The notes below the pieces were generated by a model. The model was not told where the DNA came from. It was given only the letters and a program-made list of their open reading frames with translations, and did no database searches. Below are positions 1 to 8,258 of a stretch of DNA of 64,000 nucleotides, in pieces. Position 1 is the stretch's first letter, and the number at the start of each line of letters is the position of its first letter. Made by a program: the position numbers and the translations under genes. Source of the stretch: CAZHHH01 sp052400685 (GTDB lineage Bacteria; Bacteroidota; Bacteroidia; Bacteroidales; Marinilabiliaceae); the NCBI GenBank assembly GCA_052400685.1, contig JBQTGJ010000001.1; one strand, written 5' to 3'.

Positions 1-1670
1 ACTTCTTCACCCGGATTTACTTCTCCGGTTTTATAGGCTTCTAACAGGTTCTCCAAAAGTTGTGCCGTATTCACATTTTCAAATTCAGAAGGAATCCCTT
101 TCACTGTAAAAGTGTTATTCTCCTCCTTAATATCGAAGCCAAAAATGGCCAAATCGTTTTTTATGTCTTTTAACAAGGCTGTCTCTTCGGCGTTGAAACT
201 TAATGGTTCTCCAAATAAGAGTTGTTGAGTGGTGCTTTTGCGAGTTTGTATTTTGTTGAGAAAACGCTCGTAAAGGACCCGTTCGTGTGCGCGGCGTTGG
301 TCAATAATCATCAACCCCGATTTTACCGGCGTGAGGATATAGCGACTTTTAACCTGGAAATAAGCCGCCGAAATTTCGGGTGCCTCATTGAGTGAGGTAT
401 TATTTTGCGGCATGTCAATGTTATTGCTGCGCGATGGCAGGACAATGGTTTCGGGTGCCTCAAAATCATCGGGCTCGCTGCCGGCTTCTGATTCGAAACC
501 ATTGTACAGCGATTCCCAATTGCGTGGTGCGGACTGGCGGTTGTGCGTTACGTTATTGCCCGTGTTGAAGGGGTTGTAATCCGGGTTAAAATGAACTTCC
601 GGGATTTTGACCTCCGCATTGGGATTGAGCGTTGGAATGTTGACTTGTCCTTCGGTGTCGAAATCGATGGATGGTACGATGTTAAATTTTCCCAAACTTT
701 CGCGTATGGAGGCGTTGAGTACTTTCCATATCAGTTTTTCGTCGCTGAATTTTATCTCTGTTTTGGTTGGGTGAATGTTGACATCAATATATTCAGGGTC
801 AATGTCAAAAAAGATGAAATAGGTGGGGATGGCATCCGGCGAAATAAGGTTTTCATAGGCATTCACAATGGCCTTGTGCAGGTAGGGGTGCCGCATAAAG
901 CGATTGTTGACGAAGAAATACTGATCGCCGCTGGTTTTACGGGCGCTTTCAGGTTTTCCGGTGAACCCTGTGATGTTAACCACTGTCGCATCACTATCTA
1001 TCGGTATGAGCTGTGTATTAATCGATTTATTCATCATGCCGGAGATGCGCTGACGCAGATTGGCTGCCGGCAGGTTCATCAGCAGCAGATTGTTGTGCGT
1101 AAGTTTAAAACTTACACGTGTGTTGGCCAGTGCCACGCGTTGCACTTCGGTAATGATATGCCGGAGTTCGGTGGTGTCCGACTTCAGAAATTTACGACGG
1201 GCCGGGATGTTGTAAAAGAGGTTGCGGATGATGAAGTTACTGCCTTTGGGGCAGCTTACCGGTTCTTGTTTCTCAATTTTTGAGGCCGCTATTTCTATGT
1301 GAACGCCCAGCTCGGACTCTTCGCGTCGTGTTATCAGTTCTACCTGTGCCACCGCGGCTATTGAAGCCAGTGCTTCACCCCTGAAACCCATTGTGCGAAT
1401 GGAAAACAGATCGGTAGCCTGCCGTATTTTTGAGGTGGCATGACGCTCAAAAGCCATACGGGCATCTGTCTCTGACATGCCTGTGCCATTATCAATTACC
1501 TGAATCAACGTGCGTCCGGCATCTTTTATTACTATTTCTATTTCTGTGGCTCCGGCATCAATGGCGTTTTCTGCTAATTCTTTAATGGCCGAAGCAGGAC
1601 GTTGTATCACCTCCCCGGCGGCTATTTGGTTGGCCACCGAATCGGGTAATAGTTGGATTATATCTGCCAT
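1..1670 (-). CDS. mutL: DNA mismatch repair protein MutL (3' end outside window)
   Basis: MutL couples mismatch recognition by MutS to strand removal. Reading leftward from ATG 1670 the translation opens MADIIQLLPDSVANQIAAGEV and carries the GHKL ATPase motifs ENAIDAGA, DNGTGM, ATSKI and FRGEALASIAAV, then the transducer region, a proline/asparagine-rich linker, and the start of the C-terminal dimerisation domain. The C-terminal metal-site motif reads DQRRAHERVLYE (about positions 292-327) where endonuclease-type MutL has DQHA(x)2E(x)4E; the D and both E are kept but H is R. The gene runs off the left edge, so the last part of the C-terminal domain is not visible. It follows a small membrane-protein gene on the same strand by 55 bp and is probably cotranscribed with it. 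Identity is certain; endonuclease status is open. Confidence 0.97.
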   Translation of the reverse strand, partial: MADIIQLLPDSVANQIAAGEVIQRPASAIKELAENAIDAGATEIEIVIKDAGRTLIQVIDNGTGMSETDARMAFERHATSKIRQATDLFSIRTMGFRGEALASIAAVAQVELITRREESELGVHIEIAASKIEKQEPVSCPKGSNFIIRNLFYNIPARRKFLKSDTTELRHIITEVQRVALANTRVSFKLTHNNLLLMNLPAANLRQRISGMMNKSINTQLIPIDSDATVVNITGFTGKPESARKTSGDQYFFVNNRFMRHPYLHKAIVNAYENLISPDAIPTYFIFFDIDPEYIDVNIHPTKTEIKFSDEKLIWKVLNASIRESLGKFNIVPSIDFDTEGQVNIPTLNPNAEVKIPEVHFNPDYNPFNTGNNVTHNRQSAPRNWESLYNGFESEAGSEPDDFEAPETIVLPSRSNNIDMPQNNTSLNEAPEISAAYFQVKSRYILTPVKSGLMIIDQRRAHERVLYERFLNKIQTRKSTTQQLLFGEPLSFNAEETALLKDIKNDLAIFGFDIKEENNTFTVKGIPSEFENVNTAQLLENLLEAYKTGEVNPGEE

Positions 1671-1725
1671 CTGTTTTCCTGCACTTTTTTTGGTGTGGTT
1701 GATGTTATGTTGCCCTTTTTTTGTG

Positions 1726-2058
1726 TTATAGAAATTTGCTGTACCAGTCGTATCCGGCATTTAACAAATAATAAAACAGGGCCATGAGAATGATCAGAAT
1801 CACTACAAGACGTAAATTTGAGGTGCGGCGTTCTTGTTGTCCGGCGTCGTAGCGGGTCCTTATCTTTGGCCGCATCTGTCCTTTTATGCGGCTCTTGAAG
1901 GTCGATTTATCCTCTTCGGTGTCGGCCGAGGGTGAAAGCCCCAACTCTTTCCTGATGCGCCGTTCTCTCTCAATGCGTTCTTCCCTGGCCTCATCATAAT
2001 ATATTGGCTGAAGGTTAAACTTGCGGTTTGAGGGGGTTTTTATGAATGAAAATTTCAT
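1726..2058 (-). CDS. Small single-pass membrane protein upstream of mutL
   Basis: A 110-residue protein of unknown function. The first 85 residues are hydrophilic and very rich in Arg, Glu and Lys. One hydrophobic segment near the C-terminus (LRLVVILIILMALFYYLLNAG, about residues 82-102) is followed by a short tail, so it should be an N-in tail-anchored-like protein. There is no signal peptide and no recognisable catalytic motif. It is on the mutL strand, 55 bp upstream of mutL, which suggests one transcript. I do not recognise the family; it looks like a conserved Bacteroidota protein, but that is inference from the clean codon use and gene-like spacing. Confidence 0.7.
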   Translation of the reverse strand: MKFSFIKTPSNRKFNLQPIYYDEAREERIERERRIRKELGLSPSADTEEDKSTFKSRIKGQMRPKIRTRYDAGQQERRTSNLRLVVILIILMALFYYLLNAGYDWYSKFL

Positions 2059-2351
2059 AGTTGCTTTTTTTTTAAGCTGTTAACCGTAGTTAAAAGTTCT
2101 TTTTAATACAATGTATATAGTGTGCCAAATTGTTTTAACTTTTCTATAGGGGCCCCTGAATATGTTTTCTCGTCACAAAAATACAAAATTGTATTGGTCT
2201 TTGCAGATTTCTTCTTTTGCTGTAGTAGGCTTGTCGCATAAATGGATCAATGTCTTTTTATCATCCACCGGGTTTTAAATTTTTGCATTGTCAGGGTTAA
2301 GTTTTTGTTTTTTATTACCTTGTATGGGTTAAACCTTAAACTTATTAACTC
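2059..2351. other. Divergent intergenic region, no gene seen
   Basis: This 293 bp AT-rich stretch separates the leftward small membrane protein/mutL pair from the rightward yifB gene. It must hold promoters for both, but I see no good TAnnTTTG match and no stable hairpin or RNA gene. A short reading frame on the minus strand overlaps the start of yifB and looks like a shadow. Confidence 0.4.
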
Positions 2352-3890
2352 ATGCTTGTAAAAACATTTGGTGCGGCTGTTACTGGTATCGATGCTATTA
2401 CTATCACGATTGAAGTGGATATATCGCGTGGTATTCGCTTCTTTTTGGTCGGGCTGCCTGATAATGCGGTTAAAGAGAGTCAGCAGCGAATTGAATCGGC
2501 TTTTAGGGTCTACCATTACAAATGGCCGGGTAAACAGATTGTTATTAATATGGCTCCTGCCGATACCAGGAAGGAAGGCTCGGCGTATGATTTGCCCCTT
2601 GCTATTGGTGTTTTGGCCGGTGATGAGTTGGTGTCGGATACCATGATTGGTGACTACATTATGATGGGTGAGTTATCTCTGGATGGTAGTCTGAAACCTG
2701 TGAAAGGCGCATTGTCGATGGCTGTTTGTGCTTTACAGGAAGGCTTCAAAGGCGTTATTTTACCCGTATCCAATGCCCGTGAAGCGGCTGTGGTTGAAGG
2801 TCTGGAAGTTTATGGGGCTTCTAATATCGGCGAAGTCATTGATTTTTTAAATGGCAAAGGGGGGTTGCAACCCACGGTGGTCGATACCAGAGCTGAGTTT
2901 ATGAAAGGGTTATCCGGGAGTGATCTTGATTTCTCGGATGTGAAAGGGCAGGAGAGCGTGAAACGGGCAATGGAGGTGGCTGCTGCCGGAGGACATAATA
3001 TTATCATGATTGGTCCCCCCGGATCCGGAAAGTCTATGCTCGCCAAACGTTTGCCGTCTATTTTGCCGCCGTTGCAATTATCTGAGGCGCTTGAAACCAC
3101 TAAAATTCATTCCGTGGCCGGAAAACTGGCAGGTCATACTGCGCTTATTACTCAGCGTCCTTTTCGCAGCCCGCATCATACCATTTCTGATGTTGCTTTG
3201 GTAGGGGGTGGAACCTATCCACAGCCGGGCGAAATATCACTGGCTCACAATGGTGTGCTGTTTCTGGATGAGTTACCCGAATTTAAACGGGCTGTGCTCG
3301 AAGTGTTGCGTCAGCCCCTCGAAGATCGACAGATTTCTATCTCCAGGGCGCGTTTTGCATTGGATTATCCGGCCAGTTTTATGTTGGTGGCCAGTATGAA
3401 TCCTTGCCCTTGCGGGTATTACAATCATCCTGAAAAGAAGTGCGTTTGTAGTCCCGGCGTGGTGCAGAAATATTTAAGTCGTATTTCGGGTCCGTTGCTC
3501 GATCGCATCGACATACATATTGAAGTGGTACCTGTTCCGTTTAACAAATTGTCGGAGGCGCCTGTTGCCGAAAAAAGCAGCGCCGTACGTGAGCGTGTCA
3601 TCAGGGCCCGCGAGAGGCAGCAGAAACGCTATGCCAAATATCAGAATGTTTATTGTAATGCGCAGATGAGCAGTAAGATGCTCCGCAGCTATGCCATGCC
3701 CGACGAGGCTGGTAGCCTGATTTTGAAAAATGCCATGGAGAAGCTTGATTTGTCGGCCCGCGCGTACGACCGCATTCTAAAGGTGTCGCGTACCATTGCC
3801 GATTTGGAAGGCGCTGATACCATACAGGCGCACCATGTGGCCGAAGCCGTTCAGTATCGAAGCCTCGACCGTTCAGGCTGGGCCGGTTGA
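2352..3890 (+). CDS. YifB/ComM family Mg-chelatase-like AAA+ ATPase
   Basis: A 512-residue protein of the YifB/ComM family. ComM in naturally competent bacteria is a hexameric helicase that promotes branch migration during integration of incoming DNA; the role in non-competent lineages is uncertain. Seen in sequence: an N-terminal Lon-S5-like ChlI domain (about 1-175), Walker A GPPGSGKS (about 221), Walker B LFLDELPEF (about 304), the cysteine cluster CPCGYY...CVC (about 353-370) and the sensor segment SGPLLDRIDIHIEV. Length is typical. The start ATG 2352 gives the usual MLVKTFGAAVTGID opening. It is monocistronic, followed by R1 repeats. The nearby comF homologue (33.9 kb) is the only other competence-linked gene in the window. 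Confidence 0.93.
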   Translation: MLVKTFGAAVTGIDAITITIEVDISRGIRFFLVGLPDNAVKESQQRIESAFRVYHYKWPGKQIVINMAPADTRKEGSAYDLPLAIGVLAGDELVSDTMIGDYIMMGELSLDGSLKPVKGALSMAVCALQEGFKGVILPVSNAREAAVVEGLEVYGASNIGEVIDFLNGKGGLQPTVVDTRAEFMKGLSGSDLDFSDVKGQESVKRAMEVAAAGGHNIIMIGPPGSGKSMLAKRLPSILPPLQLSEALETTKIHSVAGKLAGHTALITQRPFRSPHHTISDVALVGGGTYPQPGEISLAHNGVLFLDELPEFKRAVLEVLRQPLEDRQISISRARFALDYPASFMLVASMNPCPCGYYNHPEKKCVCSPGVVQKYLSRISGPLLDRIDIHIEVVPVPFNKLSEAPVAEKSSAVRERVIRARERQQKRYAKYQNVYCNAQMSSKMLRSYAMPDEAGSLILKNAMEKLDLSARAYDRILKVSRTIADLEGADTIQAHHVAEAVQYRSLDRSGWAG

Positions 3891-3902
3891 TTAGAGTCTG
3901 AC

Positions 3903-3992
3903 CATATGAAACGAGCCATGGGAATTGATTCACACACAGAAGTATGATTATCCGGCGAGTTCCATATGACCACTGAAAGATAAATTATAAAC
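3903..3992 (+). repeat. R1 leader-like repeat, copy A1
   Basis: First unit of a tandem pair in the 370 bp gap between yifB and ppa. It begins ATATGAAACGAGCCATG and contains CACACAG, then ATGATTATCC and GCGAGTTCCATATGAC, then AAATTATAAAC, closely matching copy B at 8256-8347 on the other strand. The segment GAATtgATTC near the start can form a short stem. It could encode a 13-codon peptide opening MKRAM, similar to the one readable in copy B. Confidence 0.75.
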
Positions 3993-4093
3993 ATATGAAA
4001 CGAACATGAATTTTAGCATTCTAAAATACACACAGGAGAATGATTAAAATTCATCGAGAGTTCCATATGGCAACTGAAAAACAAATTATAAAC
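3993..4093 (+). repeat. R1 leader-like repeat, copy A2
   Basis: Second tandem unit, joined directly to A1. It again opens ATATGAAACGA and ends ACAAATTATAAAC before a further ATATGAAA. The variable hairpin here is ATTTTAG-CATT-CTAAAAT (4010-4027), a perfect 7 bp stem of different sequence from the other copies. CACACAG, AATGATTA and GAGTTCCATATG are conserved. It lies about 170 bp upstream of the ppa start and about 110 bp upstream of the proposed ppa promoter. Confidence 0.75.
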
Positions 4094-4203
4094 ATATGAA
4101 ATATAAAAAGAGTTTGGGTGATAATTCTTCCCAACTGGTTGATGGCAGTTGTTTTTATTTTTGGTGACTGATTAAATAAATATCTGTTTTGTTTGATCAA
4201 ATT

Positions 4204-4211
4204 TATTTTTG
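4204..4211 (+). promoter_or_regulatory. Candidate -7 box for ppa
   Basis: TATTTTTG matches the Bacteroidota -7 consensus TAnnTTTG and would place the transcript start near 4218, leaving a leader of about 43 nt before ppa ATG 4261. A second TATTTTTG occurs at 4156-4163. No clear TTG lies at the ideal 19 bp upstream of either, so the choice between them is open. Confidence 0.4.
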
Positions 4212-4260
4212 TTTTAAAGTTATAAAAGCCGTTATTTTGTAACCTATTTTAAGCAGTTCT

Positions 4261-5004
4261 ATGATAAAAAAAGAAGAAAAAAAAATTTCAGAAGAACCTT
4301 TAGAAGAAAAAACACATTTGGAAAAAGATATGACTGCAAACAGTTTAATGGATCCTATTGGCAGGTTAATGGGGCTTAGGTATAAATCACATCCCTGGCA
4401 TGGTATTGATATTGGGGCTAAAGCGCCCGACGTGGTAACTTGCTTTATTGAAGTGGTGCCTACCGATACAATAAAATATGAAATTGATAAAGTAAGTGGT
4501 TATTTGCGTATTGACCGTCCTCAAAAATACTCAAATGTGGTACCAACTCTTTACGGGTTTATTCCGCAAACCTATTGTGGCGATAAAGTGGGGAAATACT
4601 GCGCCGATAAAACCACGAAAACGAATATTAAAGGCGATGGCGACCCGCTCGATATTTGTGTGCTCACCGAGAAAGATGTGATGCATGGCGACCTGATAGC
4701 CGAAGTTATTCCAATAGGCGGCTTCCGGATGATCGACGGCAACCAGGCCGACGATAAGATCATTTCGGTGCTTAAAGGGGATGTTGTATATGGCGGTTTT
4801 ACCGATGTCAGCGATTTGCCCGAGTTGGTGCTGGAGCGTCTAAAACACTATTTCTTAACGTACAAGGACATGCCGGGCAAGACGCGGGAATCGGAAATTA
4901 CCCATGTTTATAATGCCGCGGAAGCACGTGAGGTTATAAAATTATCGATGGTTGACTATGAGGCGCGTTTTGAAAAATTACGCAATGCCTTATCGTCGTA
5001 TTGA
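4261..5004 (+). CDS. ppa: Family I inorganic pyrophosphatase
   Basis: Hydrolyses cytosolic pyrophosphate to phosphate, driving biosynthetic reactions. The family I signature DGDPLDI is at residues 126-132, with the three metal-binding aspartates D126, D128 and D131, and the conserved YGFIPQTYC segment lies upstream. Length is 247 aa. The first 25 residues are a strongly charged Lys/Glu extension (MIKKEEKK...) ahead of the conserved HPWHGI region; a second in-frame ATG at 4330 would remove it. I keep 4261 because the candidate promoter leaves room and the frame is open. It stands alone, convergent with the DUF3570 gene. Confidence 0.93.
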   Translation: MIKKEEKKISEEPLEEKTHLEKDMTANSLMDPIGRLMGLRYKSHPWHGIDIGAKAPDVVTCFIEVVPTDTIKYEIDKVSGYLRIDRPQKYSNVVPTLYGFIPQTYCGDKVGKYCADKTTKTNIKGDGDPLDICVLTEKDVMHGDLIAEVIPIGGFRMIDGNQADDKIISVLKGDVVYGGFTDVSDLPELVLERLKHYFLTYKDMPGKTRESEITHVYNAAEAREVIKLSMVDYEARFEKLRNALSSY

Positions 5005-5098
5005 TTTTAATGAAACGCCCGAATGGGGGCTGTAATCCGAAAATAAGTCTGTGGTATTGATAGTTATTGGTGTGAACAAGTTTTAATGCCATGGCTTA

Positions 5099-6409
5099 TT
5101 AGTACATGATGAATTTCCCGCCTATCGAAATAATATTTGCTTTAAAGCCTGTATTTCTGCTATAGTTATTGAATAACAGGTCGATGCTTTTTAAGCCTAA
5201 TTTCCAGATGTGTCTTTCTGTGAAGATGTCTGTATAGCTCACCCCAACGCCAAACTGATTGGCATTGAATTTGGATAAATCGTAGTCGGACGTATAGAAG
5301 GCCTGTGTGGAGACGTGTTGCTCATACGGTGCAAAATAATTGGCGCCCGATTGGTTATAGAACCGGTACGATGGGTATATCGTGAATTTATCCGTTATTT
5401 TGATGGGAAGCTCTATGTTTGCTGTATTTGATTGAATGCCCCAATCATCCGTATAGAATCGGTAATATCCCCTTACCACAATAATTTGATTAATATAGTA
5501 GTGTAAACGACCGCCAATGGCATACTTAAGCCTTGAATCCGGTAGCCGTTCAATGTCATCTGCCAGTTGAAAATTTTCGATGTACGAGTTTTCTACGTCT
5601 TGAAAATAGACTCTTTGAAACGGTGTTGATAATAAACCTTTTTGTTGGATAAAATCGAGCGCTACTGAGACTTGTAATTTTTTTGATAGTATCTGAGAAA
5701 ATGAAATTCCCAATGCATAGGAGTTTCGACCTTTGTTGTCAAAAGGCTCGAATGATGGACTATAATTGGCATTACCCGTTATGGTGTATGCGTTAATGTT
5801 AAAAGGATGCTTATTGCTGCCGCCATCCAGCTCAACCGGGTATATGGGATGCCATGTGTCGAGATACATATTTGCATGTATCCCCAATTCCGTATTCTTT
5901 TCATTGAATAGTTTGGCATAGCTGCCTCCAAAACCAAATGAGGAATAGTCGAATTCGTTGGAGGCGGATAGTTTGGTTGACCAAATTTGGTTTCTGTCAT
6001 CAGAACTATGACTGTACGAAATGGTTGCATTGCTCCACAAATCGCTTGATGATGCGCCCGAAGAGGCCTGATAAGGGTCGGCTGGTTTATCTCCGTCAAA
6101 AGGATTAATATTGCTGGAGGAGGCTGAGCTATAGGCCGAAATGCTGCCGTCGATGGTTAATATATCGTCATCATTTAAAGGAATAGATATCACAATTGAC
6201 CCGGCACCATCGATTAACTCCTCTGTGCCGATACCGCCTCCAACAGCCGAATTATCGCCGTCCTGTGAATAATAGCTGTCGATAAAATCGACTTCAACCG
6301 TTTCAAGTACACGTTTTTTATAAACGTTTGCTTCATCGGGAATCTGCTCCTGCGTGTATCCAACGGTTGCAAGTAACATTAAAATGACTGTTCCTATCGT
6401 TTTTTTCAT
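5099..6409 (-). CDS. DUF3570-type outer-membrane beta-barrel protein
   Basis: A 436-residue secreted protein with signal peptide MKKTIGTVILMLLATVGYTQ. The rest is rich in alternating polar/aromatic strands and ends GGKFIMY, with a terminal aromatic residue as in outer-membrane barrels. The assignment to DUF3570 rests on its opening features, barrel character and its place after ApbE and a DUF4266-like lipoprotein, a combination I know for DUF3570; it is not a database result. A segment D111-PYQASSGASSS contains SGAS (117-120), reminiscent of the serine/threonine motif that ApbE enzymes flavinylate in RnfG/NqrC, but with longer spacing. It is last in the cluster, separated from the lipoprotein gene by 122 bp holding an R1 copy. 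Confidence 0.7.
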   Translation of the reverse strand: MKKTIGTVILMLLATVGYTQEQIPDEANVYKKRVLETVEVDFIDSYYSQDGDNSAVGGGIGTEELIDGAGSIVISIPLNDDDILTIDGSISAYSSASSSNINPFDGDKPADPYQASSGASSSDLWSNATISYSHSSDDRNQIWSTKLSASNEFDYSSFGFGGSYAKLFNEKNTELGIHANMYLDTWHPIYPVELDGGSNKHPFNINAYTITGNANYSPSFEPFDNKGRNSYALGISFSQILSKKLQVSVALDFIQQKGLLSTPFQRVYFQDVENSYIENFQLADDIERLPDSRLKYAIGGRLHYYINQIIVVRGYYRFYTDDWGIQSNTANIELPIKITDKFTIYPSYRFYNQSGANYFAPYEQHVSTQAFYTSDYDLSKFNANQFGVGVSYTDIFTERHIWKLGLKSIDLLFNNYSRNTGFKANIISIGGKFIMY

Positions 6410-6419
6410 CCTGATTATT

Positions 6420-6497
6420 TCTTAATTTATAGACATTTCAGGCAAATCACCATGATGATGCGTCTGTGTGAAATCTCCTCTTATGACTCGTTTTATA
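6420..6497 (-). repeat. R1 leader-like repeat, diverged copy D
   Basis: Read on the minus strand this begins AAACGAGTCATAAGAGGAG and then TTCACACAG, matching AAACGAGCCATGAGAGGG...TCTCACACAG of copy B; the later part is diverged but ends ATAAATTAAGAA just before the DUF3570 start at 6409. It lies inside the cluster between the lipoprotein and barrel genes. Confidence 0.5.
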
Positions 6498-6531
6498 GCT
6501 TAACAGCGGTTTTTTGTAATTGACAATTGGT

Positions 6532-6744
6532 TTAATTACAGCCACAACCGCCGCCCGTTTTTCCTTCATCGGCACCTACGGCAGCTTCCCGGTATGAATG
6601 AAAGGTTGACACATTGCGTTCTGTAGTTCTGTTTGATAACGCCATGTCTGGATCGTTTATATAGATTTTCTCATATTCTTTTAATGTCGCACACGAAGTA
6701 AAAAGAACTAAGGTGATTGCCAAAAGACCAGCTTTTTTTATCAT
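6532..6744 (-). CDS. DUF4266-like small lipoprotein with C-terminal GGGCGCN
   Basis: A 70-residue protein. A hydrophobic leader ends LFTSC, so Cys18 is a likely lipidation site after signal peptidase II cleavage. The mature part is only about 53 residues and ends in the striking tail GGGCGCN (64-70) with cysteines 67 and 69. Short lipoproteins with this tail next to ApbE and DUF3570 genes are what I know as DUF4266; their function is not established. Its ATG overlaps the apbE stop as ATGA, indicating translational coupling. The two tail cysteines next to a thioredoxin-like gene suggest a redox or metal role, which is inference. Confidence 0.75.
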   Translation of the reverse strand: MIKKAGLLAITLVLFTSCATLKEYEKIYINDPDMALSNRTTERNVSTFHSYREAAVGADEGKTGGGCGCN

Positions 6745-7721
6745 AATTTATTGATTTTAATATTGTTGGATGTGAATATAGCCCCCTCGTCATCTATTAT
6801 TACGCATTCAACTTTGGGTAATTGGTTAATTCTGTTTAAACCCACCTCTTTGCCCATCACGAACACGGATGTTGCCAATGCGTCGGCCAATTCGGCTTTT
6901 GGTGCGAAAACAGTGACACTTATGATACCTCTTGACGGATAACCTGTTCGGGGATCAATAATATGTGAGTAGCGTTTATTGTTAAATCGTACATATTTTT
7001 CATAATTGCCTGAAGTTACTACAGCTCCATTGCTTATTGGGAGTGTTGCAAAAACATGGTTTTTATTCAGCGGGTTTACTATGGCCACAGTCCATTTTTC
7101 TCCATTTGGTTGATTTCCCCAGGTTTTTATATCACCCGACGCATTTATGATACCCGATGTGACACCGGCATCCACTAAAATTGATGCCGCTTTATCAGCC
7201 GCATAGCCTTTGCCAATTGCCCCGAAACCAATTTTCATCCCTTTTAATTTCAGAAATACAGTATTGCTTTCTTTGTTTAAAATGATGTTGGTATAGCCAA
7301 CTTTAGCAACGGAGGTCTTAATCTCTTCATCGGTTGGCATGGACGTCATGGTGCCATCAAATCGCCATAGCTGACTCATACCGGCAAAACTAATGTCAAA
7401 AGCCCCATCTGTAAGATGTGATATAGCCAGAGACCGCTCTATCAGCTGAAATAATTCGGCACTTACTTTTACCGGTTTAATACCGGCATTGCTGTTGATT
7501 TCTGATGTTTGTGAATTCTCATCCCACGATGATATGAGCTTTTCAATTCGTAAAATTTCATCCACAGCCATGTTAATATATTGCCCGGCCTCCATTGAAT
7601 CTTTGGCTGAAACGGTAATCTCAAAACGGCTTCCCATCAATAGCAGCGTTTGTTTAAATGGCTGTGCGGCACATGAATGATGAATTAAAAGGACCAAAGC
7701 AATTTTGATAATGAGCTTCAT
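6741..7721 (-). CDS. apbE: FAD:protein FMN transferase (ApbE family)
   Basis: ApbE enzymes transfer FMN from FAD to a Ser or Thr of an exported target protein, with Mg2+, outside the cytoplasm. The 326 aa sequence has an N-terminal export signal (MKLIIKIALVLLIHHSCAAQ), the core motif GFGAIGKGYAADKA (165-178), NASGDIKTWG (193-202), HIIDPRTGYPS (253-263) and ADALATSVFVMG (279-290), all typical of the family. The preferred target (an FMN-binding domain with a SGAT-like motif) is not encoded in this window; the adjacent DUF3570 or lipoprotein product may be the client. It is second in the cluster, 96 bp after the thioredoxin-like gene and coupled to the next gene. Confidence 0.93.
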   Translation of the reverse strand: MKLIIKIALVLLIHHSCAAQPFKQTLLLMGSRFEITVSAKDSMEAGQYINMAVDEILRIEKLISSWDENSQTSEINSNAGIKPVKVSAELFQLIERSLAISHLTDGAFDISFAGMSQLWRFDGTMTSMPTDEEIKTSVAKVGYTNIILNKESNTVFLKLKGMKIGFGAIGKGYAADKAASILVDAGVTSGIINASGDIKTWGNQPNGEKWTVAIVNPLNKNHVFATLPISNGAVVTSGNYEKYVRFNNKRYSHIIDPRTGYPSRGIISVTVFAPKAELADALATSVFVMGKEVGLNRINQLPKVECVIIDDEGAIFTSNNIKINKL

Positions 7722-7817
7722 CTGTTTGTTTTTTGTTCTTGACGGCTACCTGATGTTTTTACGAAAGACGCATCTCCGTATGTGAGCGTTTTTTATTATG
7801 ATGATTGCATGTCTGTG

Positions 7818-8258
7818 CTATAAATAAAAGGATTCCAGTATTTTAATGTAGTCTTTGGGCGATGTTTTTTTATAACCTGTGGCACCCAGTACCGTCCCGT
7901 TCTTGTCGAGGACCAACACATATGGGAAGTAACCGCTTTTGTTATACATTTCAGCCAATTGGTTGTTTTGGGCCTGTTGTTTTTCATTCAACATATTTTC
8001 TTTTTTTCGTGGAAATTCAGCCTTGAGCATCACAAAATGGTCTTTGGCATAATCAATAAATTCGTTGGTGCTCCATATTTCTTTGTTTAGTTTTATGCAT
8101 GCTGCGCACCAATCCGAACCCTGAAATACCAATATGATTGGTTTGTTATCTTTTGCGGCCATCGCCTTTGCCTGTTCAAAATCTGTTTGCCATACCTGGG
8201 CGTTACCATAGCCTGTTGCAAATAGAAATAGAAGTAAACCAATAGTGCTTGTTTTCAT
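7818..8258 (-). CDS. Exported thioredoxin-fold protein
   Basis: A 146-residue protein with a signal peptide (residues 1-20, ending GNAQ) followed by a thioredoxin fold. The active site is WCAAC with Cys51 and Cys54, in the context PIILVFQGSDWCAAC, and a later YFPYVLVLDKNG strand carries the cis-proline. This is the pattern of small periplasmic thioredoxins related to DUF255/DsbD-gamma proteins. It opens the ApbE cluster, so it may keep thiols reduced in the Cys-tailed lipoprotein; that is inference. Its ATG (8258) forms the last bases of an R1 repeat, meaning the leader is repeat-derived. Confidence 0.88.
   Translation of the reverse strand: MKTSTIGLLLFLFATGYGNAQVWQTDFEQAKAMAAKDNKPIILVFQGSDWCAACIKLNKEIWSTNEFIDYAKDHFVMLKAEFPRKKENMLNEKQQAQNNQLAEMYNKSGYFPYVLVLDKNGTVLGATGYKKTSPKDYIKILESFYL

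Noticed and set aside
543..1283. A 246-codon plus-strand frame across mutL
   Set aside because: It lies wholly antisense to the mutL coding frame, whose conserved motifs read on the minus strand; it is a shadow.
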